From Phoronis australis (taxonomy: Eukaryota; Phoronida; Phoronidae), in the NCBI GenBank assembly GCA_002633005.1, contig NMRA01000287.1, positions 455,874 through 488,316 of the forward strand: DNA of 32,443 bases, in the 5' to 3' direction. The notes beneath the pieces were generated by a model. The model saw only the letters and a program-made list of their open reading frames with translations. It searched no databases and was not told the DNA's origin. Below are positions 1 through 13,600 of the stretch, piece by piece. Position 1 is the first letter of the stretch, and each line of letters starts with the position of its first letter. The translations under genes were made by a program, and so were the position numbers.

Positions 1-1466
1 TTACTACATCCCGGTACGCAGCAACAGTGTGGCATGTTGACTGACTAGTAAATGAAAGCGAACGACGACGGAACTTAACACAACCGAGGTAGAACAATGA
101 CTGACTCGGCAGCTCTCACAGTCAGACTATGTGAAAAGAAATTGGCGGGAAGCGCTTGCCTCGTAAAACGTCACTTCCGGAAAAGCGGACGAATAATTAA
201 TAAAATTACGAAAAGCTGTAATTAAGTGAAAAATATGTCTAGGATAACCAACCAACCTTATTTTAGCTCAAAATGACATGGACAAAGGTTGCCTTCGCCT
301 TTAAAGGAATCCCAGTGCTCAGCCACTGGGCCACCTCAGGCGAGTGAGTGAAGCTTAAAACACTCAGCTATTTAACCCGCATGGTGTTGCTCAGCTGTAG
401 AACGTTTGGCTAATTAATTCCAAGCCTGTCGGTAGGTAAAGCGTGCGGGTTTTACAATTGTCACGGGTTTGCTTTTCACTAATACATAATAACACCAGCG
501 ACTGTAGTTCAATCATGTATTGAACTTTACCAAAGATACACTTCAAAAACTAAGATCAAAGATTTACTCAAACAACAAGGTCTCCAGGCAACCCGCAAGG
601 ACATTTTATATCAATAACTAGCCAAGAAATAGCTTCAGGTAGGCGCCACAAAGAACATCAGAGTGTGAATAGTGACTCGAGCTAAAGGACGGAATCCCGT
701 CCTGTCACACAAATTCACGCGTAAACGTGTAACCCCAGCACGTATTACCTACTGACACACCTGGAATTCCATATTCGGCTGCTGCTGCAGATTTGCTGCT
801 GCCTTGCCTCCCGTACATGTACCTGTATATATTATTCCAAGAATGCCTCAGTGTCTGTTATTGAATGAATTGTTATGCAATAGAATAAATCTAACCAGAT
901 ACCAGTTAAAATATGTACATGGAAACACTTTCAAATAGATTCCAGTAACAAGTCTTCATCGGTCAATCGACCCATCAGTTTAATCTTCCATTCGCAGGTA
1001 ACAGAAATTATTATAATGGCTAAAGGATGAATGTGAAATGATGAGAATGTCAAGTTATTTTAGAAGACTCGCGACTCTAGATTTTGCGCGAATTACACAA
1101 GCACAATGCACGTGGTCGTAGTAAGAGGCCATGCTTTCCGGCATACATGTACTTGTGCTGTTGCCACCAACCATACGATTTTCTCATATAATTCATCAGA
1201 ATTTATTACACGGATATGACGTTGTACTAGTTACAAGCATCCTTGTTAATCTGCTGCTCTGATGTGGGAACTACTTTCACTTTCACCTGAACAAATTCTC
1301 AATTTGATAGAGAATAGTGTTGATGCTGACTTGATCACAGCACCCTGATGTGAGTGTACCCATGGCAATTATAGTAACTTCTACATGTACACTGAACGAC
1401 AATTATGCTCTCCATATAATCGTTAGTAGCGATCCTTAAACAAATTTTCTTGTCAATGTACTGTAG
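1..1466. other. Intron or upstream DNA of the main gene
   Basis: No exon was recognised. A PAN exon for the main gene was sought here and not seen. A tRNA A-box-like stretch is present near 310-340 on the minus strand, without a B box. Three TACATGTA palindromes occur at about 816-1390. Confidence 0.5.
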
Positions 1467-1605
1467 GTGCTGCATTCGCAAGGATGTGTCATGTTTGATG
1501 AAGATGGGGTCACTTACGGATACTTTGCGTCCAGTGCCACAGCAGGATTGAATCACGACATAGCTCACGTATTACGCAAAGTGGGTTACAAGGCAGTTGG
1601 AAAAG
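1467..1605 (+). CDS. Exon of the main gene: unrecognised 46-residue module
   Basis: The exon follows CTGTAG and ends at AAAAG before GTAAAT. It enters in phase 0 and leaves in phase 1. The peptide starts VLHSQGCVMFDEDGVTYGYF and ends with a basic stretch (RKVGYKAVGK). Its phase-1 exit fits the first discoidin exon at 6385 exactly, giving a glycine at the junction. No family is recognised; a single Cys and a YGYF patch are visible. It may be the tail of a domain whose earlier exon lies upstream of the window. Entry in phase 0 matches the phase-0 exit of the PAN exon at 31522, so in a complete gene it may follow a PAN exon. The 4.8-kb gap to the next exon leaves room for a missed exon. Confidence 0.55.
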
Positions 1606-4600
1606 GTAAATGCACAATGTTGAGAGCAGGATCCTCCCATGAAATACTCGTCATTTTTCGCAAAACGTTATGTTTTTCATGTATCAAGTTAAGCTTGTGC
1701 AAGGAATTTGCCTCCAATCCGAGCCTCATGTTCCAAGGCCGAAGAAAGCGTGGGGGAGACGGGATGCACGGGCCCCCCAAAACTTTTCAGTCGTCAGGGT
1801 TACACCGAGGCAACAGACATACGCGTGGGGTGGGAATTGTCGAGAAAATAAAGACTGCTAAATGTGGATAAAGGAGAACATTCTAGGGAACAGCTGTGTA
1901 ACAGTGTATGGTTTACCTTCTGAAGATCCTGGCCAGGACATTGTTGTTGAGGTCTCCGGTTTCGCAGCATAGTTCGTCTACACGCACTTGGAATGGTACA
2001 CGTAATGACTCATTCATACTTTTCGAAAAATCGAACAACTTCGTAAAGAGAAGCTTTTGCAGAGCGTATTAATTTAGCGGATTTTCAAATTCAATAAATC
2101 AATTTTGCGACTGCAAAACTACATTTTTCCAGACACCCGTCTCTTGCAAGATTTAGCGGAGAAAAATGTCGCTTTTTTCTCGAATTGTATATCACTTGAG
2201 AACTATTGGTGATCTGAAATATCATCAATTGCTGCACATTTCTTGATTTTTCAAAGCATGGATATTTTCATATTGAGGGGTCCAACCCTTGAAGAAGCCA
2301 ATTTACATGTATGTCATTCAAGTGGGCAGCCTTCTTATGTTTTCATTGACACATTCTTAAGGATCTACTCACGGAGAGATTGCCCAAAGTTGGACAATTA
2401 CACCTGTACGTCTAGTTTCCTGTTTTTTGTGAAATCGTGCAACCGACTTTCATGTTGAGGATGATAATTTCCTTCACCGTACGGTCTTGTGACCAAACGA
2501 CGGTGAAATGAACTGTTACTCTTTTCCAAGCTCAATGATGTTAAGCCTTTTGTAATTAAGGTGTCCCATTTCAGACTGTACCCTCTCTCTTTCTCCCCCT
2601 ATACATATAAATCCGACACTGCCAAGTATTCACAAGGGAAGTTGAGATTTCAAATTAATCGAAAAACACAAAACATTCGTGCACAGCACAGCAGTATCAA
2701 AACATTCGACCCAAACGCCCAAAAAAACGTAATAAACATATATTTCAGTCAAGTTCAACTCGTGAACCGTTATAGGTACCACGGAAATGAGCAACGATAC
2801 ACCTTAATATGAATGCCCAGTGGGCAATTGACCGTCTTTAAGGCTCGTCACTGCTGTTGCACTCGTTTGCTTGTGTGCGCCTGCGTTGCTGAGGACAACG
2901 GCATTAACAGCGGCTGCAGACTTATCTCCAGGAGAAGAAGTCTCTTCGAATATGTAACCTTGTCAAAAACTTTTTGGTTTACATCCGATGAACACGAAAT
3001 AAACATACATTATGTGTTTTGCGAATAGCTCACAGCCCAGTGTTTGTAGTTAAAATGGCAAATCAGAATGTTGAGTAATTTTTCAAACGTTTAGTTAGCG
3101 AATTTATAGGTCCAATTATTCTCGGTGGCTTCTTCTGACATTCGTTATATTTATACTAGATCTTTACAATCGCCGTTGGAATCATTTGTTCCGTACACTG
3201 TACATGCATTTCCGTGACAAATTAACAATAATTTCCGGTCACTGCTATAGTTGAGTTTTTGTACATTGTATCCTGTGACCCTGAACGGATCTTTACGAAT
3301 TTCGGAATGTGAATAGACGTTTTCCCGCGCTATCCTCGGCGTCCCTTAGGTTTGCGAGTTATTTGAGGGTTATTGGTCAGACGTCTGTTCCTTTATTGAC
3401 CGATTCCTCGTTGGACTCCGGCATAGCTATATCACCGCGCCACATGGCACATTTTTGGCACATCAGTATACAACTACATGTAAAACTCATCCTGGAAAGT
3501 TCATCTTTAATTTCTGAAAGCGGTATTAGTTTGTTGAGAATAATTGCGGCTGTTGAAATATGGCACTGAGGCCTCAAGATTGTTCAGTACTGTTCCGTCA
3601 ATTTATTGCTTGGACGTACCGTGCTCAAGTTGTACGTTGGTACTGTGGGTCACAGGGTCGTGGTTATTGGAGTACTTGGTTACGTCAACCTCAGTTCCAA
3701 GTTTTCCTTTCGATTTTGCGTAGCTTGTAATCCAACCTATTAAACACAGAAAAATCAGGAACCCCAACTGGGAATCGAACCACTAGTATCTAAATTGCCG
3801 GTCTAGTGTTCTAACCACTAAGCTATTGTGCATTTACTGTTATGCCACGCATCCCATAAGAGCGCTTCGCCTTTTTCAGACGGGACAAGTATATATACAG
3901 TCAGCAATTTACCAGTATGTGCTAATTAGATATAGTAAATTTATAGACAGTGAGGTTGGCCAGTAGTGAATTATATCAAATAGGCACAGAATATTCATGC
4001 AGACCAAGTGGGAATCGAACCATAGGTCTCTAGATTGCCGGTGTTGTGCTCTTACCACTGAGCTACTGAGGAACCGATATATGTGCAATTAGGAGCCTAC
4101 TGTTTACAGCCAACAGTTATGTCATATATCCCATGAGCGGCATTTTGCCTCATAACATAGAATTGTCGTGAGGACTTGACAGGGACCTCAGGGGTCTCAC
4201 ACTCCACTGATTTATCCACATTATTTTGAAAATGCTTTGCCCAGTCACACATGGTGTGTCATAAAAGATATAAGCATACTTGCAGCTGACGAAGCAAGTA
4301 GAACTACTCTCGTTTATCACTTTGGCGTAAAGTCACAGTTGAACTGTACTTTTCTGTTGACCCCAGACCGTCCGGAGTTGCACCATATACCAACTCCTGA
4401 CGGTCTCTCACGACGATTTAGCGTTATGTTTTTCGCACGGCTACCTGTTATAGAGGAGACCGTTCTTTGGCCTCCTTACATGTATAGAGGAACTCGCATT
4501 GGACTGGGTTCCACGGCGCAGCTTATATTACCAGTATTATAGAGGATCCTGCTCTGCGGACGCCATGGGGCGAGCCCTTTTATCAACATAGGAGGCCTCG

Positions 4601-7600
4601 CACTTTGCTTGCATTCGGACGAGGCCCTTCAATACTAATATAAGGCCACATTACCTTATGGAGGGAAACTCTATATCAAAATAGGGTGTCTACTTTTGAG
4701 GCTCGAAAATCAATTTCTTGGCTTTGTTATTTTAACAAGAATAAATCCTTTTAATTAGCAAGCTGTTGTTTGCTATTTTTTCCGTTGCAGCCTACCGTCA
4801 CAAGGCTTTTCAAGATTATTCGATGTTACCTCGTTCAGCCATTGATTTCTCGTGCCAAATTTGGTGTTACTTGAAAGACATTTCTGAAATGTGGTATGCA
4901 GATGAAAACTGTCAAGCGCTATGTAAACATTTATCATTTTCTCAACCCAGTTTACCTTCCATAAGTCACATGAAATTTACTAACCAAATAACTGTTCTTA
5001 TAATACTCGCTGCAGTTGTTCTTGCTCTGTCGTACGCTCTCTACACGTGTTGTTGCTGTCAGATCGACCATCGTCATCATTATCATCGCTAGTGTCGTTG
5101 TGATAACCAGAGGAACCGTACAGGAACGCCCGTCCTGCCACAATTTGATATCATCATTTGACCGTTACTTTGAACAAGGGATCCGTTTTGGGATTTAAAG
5201 TGTACCAGTATCTTACATTGTTTAGGATTTGATTTTGAAATCCCGGATTTATCACATGACAGGTATGGCGCGCCCAATTTCAGACTTGGGACTAGCTGAC
5301 AACTGCGCCACCTTTGGCAATGTTGTCAATGGCTAGGGCACCTTCATAATTGCCTTGAGTGCCGAACGAATCTGACAACGGGGTCAATGATTTGGTCCTT
5401 AGTTGGATTCGGTGTTGTTCTGTTTATTTGCAAGGCAGAACATGTGTACATGTAGGCCTACCTACGATGCTGTTGTCTTCATTATTGACGTCGTTAGCTT
5501 CTACGAAAAAGACAATCATTTCCGAGATAGAGTTTGTTGTACAACCACTGTCGTCATCGTCGGCAGTGGCGAATTTGTCATTGTCAGCTTCCGTGTTGGC
5601 AACGTGTTTGTCGCTGAAAGCAGCCTCGTGGTCACTGGGCGTATTGTCGCTTTGTAGTCGTTGAATTGCTCACGTCACAGTTGCAATTGTTGGCATGCCA
5701 GCGTTGTCGGCGGTATCTTGGTTGCCATGACCTGGTAGTCGTGAGGTCTTAAGTTGTTTAGGCGACATTTTTGAGTGGAACATCTGTCTAGAGGACTAGG
5801 TCAAATGGCGGAAGTCTTAGGACAGTTCAAGGTGACTTCATGCACAAACAGGAAGAATTTGCTATGACTTCACGTGTTAATGTTAAGTATGCCAAATTAA
5901 ACCCAGAAGTGGCACGTCTATTTGTTTTGTTAGCAGGACCTTGGTTAAAGGGCTCAGGTCATACGTCTAACCGGAAGTCGTCGGTAAACCGAAAAAAAAG
6001 AAAAATGGGGCCAAATTGGAATCGGATTTAGCGTGTATAACGCAATTTACGTGTAGATGAATGATGACAGCATCGTATGTGGAATCGTCCAACACGCTGG
6101 TTTTGTTGTTGTCGATGAGGTTGTGGAGTTAAACTGAGTAGAAAAGGCCGAGTCGTTATTCTATTTATACCGCCAGGTGTCTTCGGGGAACTAGTCCTCA
6201 TCAGGGACTGAAATGTTTATATCATTCACACACGGGCGGCAGATGCAGATAATATTGCCGGCGAATAATCAATCTAAATTTGAACTGATTACACAACATT
6301 TTGATGCTTTCACGAGCAGTGACTATGTACAATGTGATAATTTATGCCATTAAATAGTTACAATTAAACCTTTTCATTTTTAAGGGGAAGGTGGAATTTC
6401 TGCTCTGGGAGTGGAAGATTATACAATTCCTGTCACCAACTTTTACGCGACTTCCCAGCGTTCCAGTTGTAGTCTAGACAACCTCCGGCTCCAATCACCA
6501 GGCGCTCTCTGCTTCTTGAGCAATTCCCAGGCAAATGATTACGTGCAAGTTGATTTGGGCCGCCTATATTACGTCACAAAGACAGCAACACAGGTGAGAA
6601 CAGGGGGAGTTTATATAAACAAGGCCTTTGATTAGCGGAGTTCCAACACCGCCATGTTGGAAATGAGTCAGAATGTTGCATTGCGGTTAAGCCGGTAAAC
6701 AAGTACGTCGGCAAGCGTGGGGGCGAACCGGCCACAGGGAGGTTATACGTGTTGTGTGCCTGGCATGCTAAAATACCAGTTATGGAGATGAAAAATTTAG
6801 TTACTACCTGATCAAGAACTGCGTTAAACATGGGTCAGAGACATCGGTAGAGCTGGTAGCAAAGGCCGACTTCGTGAATTCTTTCCGACTTCGCAGCATA
6901 AAGTTTGCAGCGCTCATTTTGAGGGCGGCAAGAAAACGTATCTTGGAAACTGCCTTTCAAAGAAGCAGTAACAAATACTCCACGGCGGTTGGTAGTGAAA
7001 AAAAAACTTGCTTTCGCTTGACCAGAACCAAGCCAACATGAGCAATTTTGAGGATAATGCCTCTGCACAATCACCTGTTCAGATCAATTCACTTAACGTA
7101 CGCACACTATATGCATTAACGCGCTAAGATAAAGCGTGCAGGAAATTATTGTTTACTTTCTACAAAATTGTGGTGCATTGCTATCAAAATTCGTTGTTAA
7201 ATTACGATCATTTTTCATAAAATTGTGTTGATGTACCAGGGCGAAATCTTGCCGACAAATGCGTAGCTGCAGGTCTTGAATAAGAATAAAGCTTCGACTC
7301 AACAAATTACCTAAAATCCTCCTCAAGTTTTCCAAATAGCGTCTCTAAGATTTTTAAGTTCTTGTGGAGTCTGGATTAACTGCAGATTAAATCCAAATCT
7401 GCGCTAGATTGTCGCCCGCAACACGAGAAAATTCTCTGAAGGAACACACATGTTGTTGTCACGTGATGTTTGTTTTGAAGTGTGTATGCGTGTGTGTGAG
7501 AGTAAGCGTACGTGTGCTTGTCATCAGAGTTCATTTGCCAGAGTAAATATGACGTAATGATCTAGGTGTGCATTGTATCCAAAGAAATTAAATCAAGCAG

Positions 7601-10600
7601 TCAAGCAGAGCGTGTTTTAATATTTAGCTTAGCACTTGCTAGCCTCATCTGCTAAACTGAAACGTTCGAGAAGTTTTTCGGTAAGACCGATATGTCAATC
7701 ATTGAGTCGCCGTAGTGTAGCAGCTATTTTCCGAAAGATTTGGGGTGTAAGGGTGAGAATGTATTCACTTTCAGTGGCTCATTTTGACCTTAAAACACCA
7801 ATTATGATTAGTTAAATAATTTATCTTAAAAATAATGCAAAAGTTGTTTACGGTAATAGAAACTTTCGGAAATTAGTGCCACTATTTATTTGCTGACACT
7901 ATGTCACCCGTTTCATGAATAGATAGTCCCCGACTAAATGTCTTCGATGACAGCCGGTACATTATGCAGAGCGCGCTTAGTGGCCGCGTGCTAACACTGG
8001 TCGAGTTTTTTATTAGTCTTCGATTCACGGTTTTCACGTGTTCAAAGAAGTTTGGATTCCTGTTGAGGCCGGAGAAGATCTGTACCGGAAAGAAACAATG
8101 CAATGCCGCTGACAAGTACGCTGCGTCTCTTTTCAAAGTCCAGACCCACGTAGTGGGGCACATCCCTCGCAAGAGCAGCAAAACTTCTGCGTACTTTTTG
8201 AATCGCGGCCTAAGTTTGAAGTGTACACGGACATAACGGTGAGGCTCGTGGTCTACAAATTCAGGACTGTCGGATCTTTAATTGATAAATTGGAAACCGT
8301 AGGTAAGGGCATTTAGTTCATGGGCTGGGCGCTTACTTTAGCAAAGTCTGAAAACGCGTTGGGGCACTTGTTGGGGCATGGGCGCTTATTAGGGCGAATA
8401 GCGGCAGCATTACATGCAGCAGCGTAGATTAATGCACACAAATCACACGTAGTGCAAACCAATCGGCCATTTCATTTACCCTAATCAATCCCAATAGCCT
8501 TTGCGCACCCTAATTTCCGAACATGCGCAATCGTTAAATCGATTCGGTTGCAACTCCGCTATTGACTTGCTACGGTGTTTGTACGAAATCATCAATTGAA
8601 AATCATTCCCGCCACAAGCACCATCGGATATAGCGGCTTGCTAAATATTCCTGGTTTGTAAGTTCACGTACATGTAAAACCTTTCCAGGGACCTGCTTCG
8701 AAGTGTAATCCGTGCGCATCATAAACTAAAGATTCTTAGTTCAACCTAGGAACCACCTTCCTAGGTTCAACCAAAGGTATTACCATTGCTGCTGAGCTCA
8801 ACTTGGCTACTCGTTGGTTAACCGAAAACACTAAATCGTCACAGCGTACACGCTTTATGATTAATTTCAGAGAAACCGGCAACGTTCAGGAGATAAACTT
8901 AAAACTAAGCATCATTTTTTCATGAAATCAATTAAAAGTGGTCGAACAATTGTACAAATATGTGATGTTGAGGCGATCTGCGATTACGTGCACCGATGTC
9001 CTATAATTTACTTAACACCTGAGTGAAACCTTGTCAGTATTGAAGATCGCTCCGCATGTAGCCCTCGTTCACATTACAGGATGGTGGACTACTCGAAAAT
9101 GAGGCCATTTGGTCTGAGTTTTCACAACCTGCAGCATGACTATAGTAACGGTCCGAAAATCTCAGATTTTGATTGCTAAATAGGACACTGTACTGGCTCA
9201 ACGCCCAAAAGTAAGAGATATTGCGTTGTCCTACACATCCTATAAGAGTAATGAAAAAAGTGTTCAGGTTTTGGGCTTCGTGGTACTTTGAGGCACGTGG
9301 CAAGGTTGGATTAAACCTCCTGATTTGTGTCTTCCAACTCTCCTCGCGTCATCGTGGACTTACCAAGAGCTGCCTACTATACAAACGAATGCTCTTTGCT
9401 TACAAGACGTTTGTCAGACGAACACAAGCTCGCCGATCTCCCACAGTGCACATACATGTACTATCCAAGTGAAGTCAAATTTGTTGTATTGCTTTTGCTT
9501 TCAACGCAGTCAAGTTGGTCAAACGGACGAGTTTCACAATTATCCTTACCAAAATTGTGTTTATTTACAGGGTCACAGAACCTCGGAACAGTGGGTGACT
9601 CGGTTGAAAATATTTACCTCAACAGACGGTAACAATTTTGACTGCGTCGCTGATGCTGTAACGGGCACTTGCAACGCGGTATGACGTATTATGTTGAACT
9701 ATCAGTTACTGTTTGTGTTAAGTTGTTTCATCACACGTGTTTGTTGCATATTTAAAGTCAATAAACCTTAGCCAGTGACTAAAGCCTTGATTGGGGAACC
9801 ATGTCCAGAAACAGTAAATGCTGCTGGTTCAGTAACATGATATTTCTTTAGCTCATACCCTAATCCAAACTTTGGGGGTTCTTGAGGGTTTCCGGGCATC
9901 ATTTTGTTCCAGAGATCCGGGGAAAATCGGTTTATATCCATTAGTAGGCCAAATGTCATGGTTTTATCAAGTTCATCTAGAAATCCGTTTCTACGCCTTC
10001 ATTATAAATTTAAAGTAAATTGTCGCAAATCCTAACAGGTCTTACTTAGCATGCCTAATATGGAGCCTTTGATGCCCACATAAACCAATCAAAATGTGTA
10101 ACCATAATAAAACAGGAATATCAATGTTATTTTTACTTTTTTAACAAATCTTTGACACATTTTGACATAGACACAACTGAAAGTAGGCATATATTTAGAG
10201 CATAAATCGGGCAAGAAGCAGTGGCTTACTGGTCGTTCATGTTCTTGAACAAAGTTCACTAAGTTGCTCTACATGAATCTTTCTCATGTTCAATATGAAT
10301 TTATCTACATATAGCTATTACATATTCGCCGACCTAACCATGCGCATGCTTATTCAGTTCACAGGTAATTCGAATAAAAACTCTCGAGTTTACCAGTTGT
10401 TCTCAAGAGGTGCTTTAATGGCGCGATATGTCAGGATGCAACCTACTGCCTTTTATGGTCACAAATCACTGCGCATCGAGGTGTACGGGTATAGTAAAGG
10501 TAGGTTAGATAAGAGTGGTTAACTGGTATAAATTGTCTAATGGTCAAGGCGGCCCGTGAAATATGCGTAATGACCGAGTTCTACGCGGAAAACAGCAGTT

Positions 10601-13600
10601 TCGTAAAGGAATCTATTTTCTGGCTAAAAAATGGTGCTCCTTAAAAAAGCTTCAAATACATGAAACCTCTAGCGTCTTCAGTTTGAGGTGGAGTTCGTAA
10701 CTTGAATCTCTAGGGACACGTAATAAAGGCGTTTGTTCTGGTTGATATTCGGAGACATAGTAAAAAATATATCGTGCAATTTCACTATATTACTACGGAG
10801 TTAACACACATTCTTTGAATTCCAGATACGTATATTGAACGAGCATTTGGCATAAGAAAAGGAGTCATACCACTGTCTCAAATCTCCGTCACATCATCCC
10901 ACGTTGCCGCCCCCGTTGCGTGCATACCACTTAACTCTTACTCCTCGTGGATTCCCGCAAAAAACTCAAATCCTACTGAAGCGGTCACAGTCGATCTGGG
11001 AAAACTGCGAGTAATCACGAAAACAGCTTTGCAGGCAAGTAATGGTCCATATGCGGGTCGAGGGCCATGGGATTCAAGTATGTACGAGCACAACCTGGAT
11101 AGTGGCCGTTGGGAAGGTCAACGCGGAAAATTTTCATTCAAAGAAAACGTGACTTGAACCACCTGGAGACAACTAGATCTTCCAATGTTAAAGTAACAAT
11201 TCTCACATACGTCCCTTATTTAACCATTAGAAAGCCAAGGAACTGAAATGTCATGAGTGACAGTGAACTGAAACGAGCCTTGTGGCTGCAGTCTCCTCTT
11301 CCCCATTCAAATCCACGTTCCATTTATGTAGGGCTTCAGGAATCCGACTGGTTCAAGGGGAATTCAAAGAGGTTACATGAACGAGTTTCTTCTCTTTGCA
11401 ATCATGCCTCGCTAGACCAGTATACTAATGTTTAAACTGCTATGCGTATTGGGCGGAGAACAAGAACAGTGACGACAAAAACACATTTATGTCTTGATAA
11501 TGTTTTTCTACTCACAAAAAGGCTTCGCTTGTTGTAAAACGAGTGAAACAACCAGCAGTTAGTCAGGTTAAATGCAGGTGGCGGCTGTATTAGGTGCTAA
11601 TCCAAAAGGTACTTCTTTGTCTCTGGAACCTCGCCCCCCGTGGGCTCTGGCTATACACCTTTCTTACACCCCAGTTGTTGCGTGATACTCTCGTGTGTTG
11701 CATTGGGCAGACTATAGCAAAAAATGGCAACCTAGACTATAGTACATGGACCGCCAACTCCGTATGCTTTCAATGACCGAAATCTGTGCTCTTCTGCTCA
11801 ACGTAACGTCAGTTTTCACTTGCGACATGAGGCCAAATTATCTGGTATTATTTACGGCACGTACGGCGTCTGCTAATCTTGTTCGGCTGTTGTGTGGTAG
11901 GGTGGTAGTAGCCTTGCTAAAAGTACTCACGATACCAACAGTTCTCCTTTTTTGAGATATTGAACAGCGTTTTAAAGCCAAAATGTTTTTTTTTTTCGTT
12001 GTACTGGACAGTAAAATACATGCGAGAATTTCCCTTCACAATACACTAACCGGAAATAAGCCACATAATTTAGGAGAGTGGCGCCGTTTCTAGGATAGTA
12101 CGGAAGCAAATGCCGTAATGTTGTCGTAAATCTTTTGTCTATTATGTACGATGGCAAGGACAAAATATTGCTTAAAATAAATATCAGATTTGGCAGCATG
12201 CCCTAACTCGCTCTTCGTGGTAGATAACCTTGGTGAGGGCTCCTCCAGCTGCAATCTACCTTAAATATAAGCGCAGTTTTATTTTGACTGCATGGGCACA
12301 GTGGGTCTCCCCTCTCACCTAGACTAACAACAGAGCTCAACTGCTAGTGGCCACGTCCTATCCTCCTTTGCAATAAACAACCCATTAACAAAGCCTTTTC
12401 CATGTTCGTTTAAGGACTATGGGCTTCGTGTAAACACTTAGCCCAAGCCGTCACTCATTCACACAGTTTTTCATAGATTCGTGACTCTTTTGAATGATCA
12501 GAATTTCTTTTATATTCTTTTGAACACTGTAAGAACAGTTATTGAAAAGAGCGTTGGAAAACTGACCATCCTCCATGCGACCACACGACGGATTCCAAGT
12601 TCAATCTCTCTGTCTCACACAGGGGCGTGGCATATATGACCAGTATGTTAAGACACTGAAGATACTTCTGTCGCAAGACGGCCCTGACTACTACTGTCTC
12701 AAGACGAAGGGAAGCAATAACTGCAATGTGGTAAGCGATGTCCCCTTCCGGAAACTGACAATTCAAGTGATTTTAGGAAGACTGTACCAGGAACGGACAA
12801 CTATTTTCATGTACTCGATTTTTTGGAATGGAACTGTTCAAGTTGTCAACAACTAAAACCTTGCAATGTGAAGCTGGGCTGAATTGCATAAAGCTTCAAA
12901 AGTTACCCAATGGATAAGTTAGATTTTTGCATGAAGTCAGGTGCATTGTTCAACAATAACAGCGTGACGCGTGATAATGCGACGTCATTGTTGCTATACG
13001 GCGTATAACTTTTATGCAACTGGGCCCTGAAGGGTCATTAAGCCCATGGTTTCCGCAAACAAAATAAGATTCCGTTTGCCTCACGTGCTGCGTTAAAAAG
13101 ATATTTCATTATTCATTTCGTAGTTAAATTCTAAACTGAGTAAGTACCAAGGGCAAAAAATTTTGTAGCACCAAGTGGTTTAAAATGAAAGTGTTCTTCA
13201 AGAGCAAGAGCGGACTTAATCCCCAACTAACATTTCAGTCTATATTTACACGTGTACTTGGTTACAGTATTTACATTCAGGGAGTCTTGGATTGCGCTCA
13301 GTAGACTCAAGAATCTTGAGTCCCGTTTAGACATCAACTTTTGGCCTGGCGCAACTGACACGGAGCAAATTGACTCGTGTCAAGCGGCCGTTTATACACA
13401 CAACTCACTAAACGTGGCAAGACGGAAATTAAAGTCTGGAGAGACTGGGTCTCATATGACAAGGTTTACAAATGACGAGAGTTGCGGAGACTAAGAACCC
13501 GTACGAAGGTCATTAGGCAAACGCAGTAGAGATGATCCTATCCGCCTTGCTCCGGTTTCGCGTTTAGACTTATAATTGACACGGCATAAGATGTTAGGGC

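Larger units (their letters stand above)
1606..6384. other. Intron, 4.8 kb
   Basis: Holds the two SINE-like copies, the hairpin at 4366-4405 and the acidic relic at 5424-5768. The stretch 1735-1800 is rich in G and C (GGGGGAGACGGGATGCACGG) and may be repeat-derived. No further exon was recognised, but a small one could be missed. Confidence 0.55.
6594..9570. other. Intron, 3.0 kb
   Basis: Holds the HIRAN-like fragment and the palindrome at 8743. A short TG-rich stretch (GTGTGTATGCGTGTGTGTGA) lies near 7481. Nothing else was recognised. Confidence 0.6.

Noticed and set aside
300-345. tRNA gene or SINE on the minus strand
   Set aside because: An A-box-like TGGCCCAGTGGC is present but no B box follows at tRNA spacing.
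3764-4075. Functional tRNA genes
   Set aside because: A and B boxes are present, but stems do not pair well, both copies are diverged, and similarity extends beyond the tRNA part.
9034-9303. 89-codon minus-strand ORF
   Set aside because: Intronic, no recognised domain; its Ser- and Asn-rich peptide looks like repeat-derived or chance sequence.
10365-10499. Alternative acceptor at TTCACAG for the last exon of discoidin 1
   Set aside because: It puts the exon out of frame with the previous one and runs into a stop; the acceptor seven bases upstream keeps the frame.
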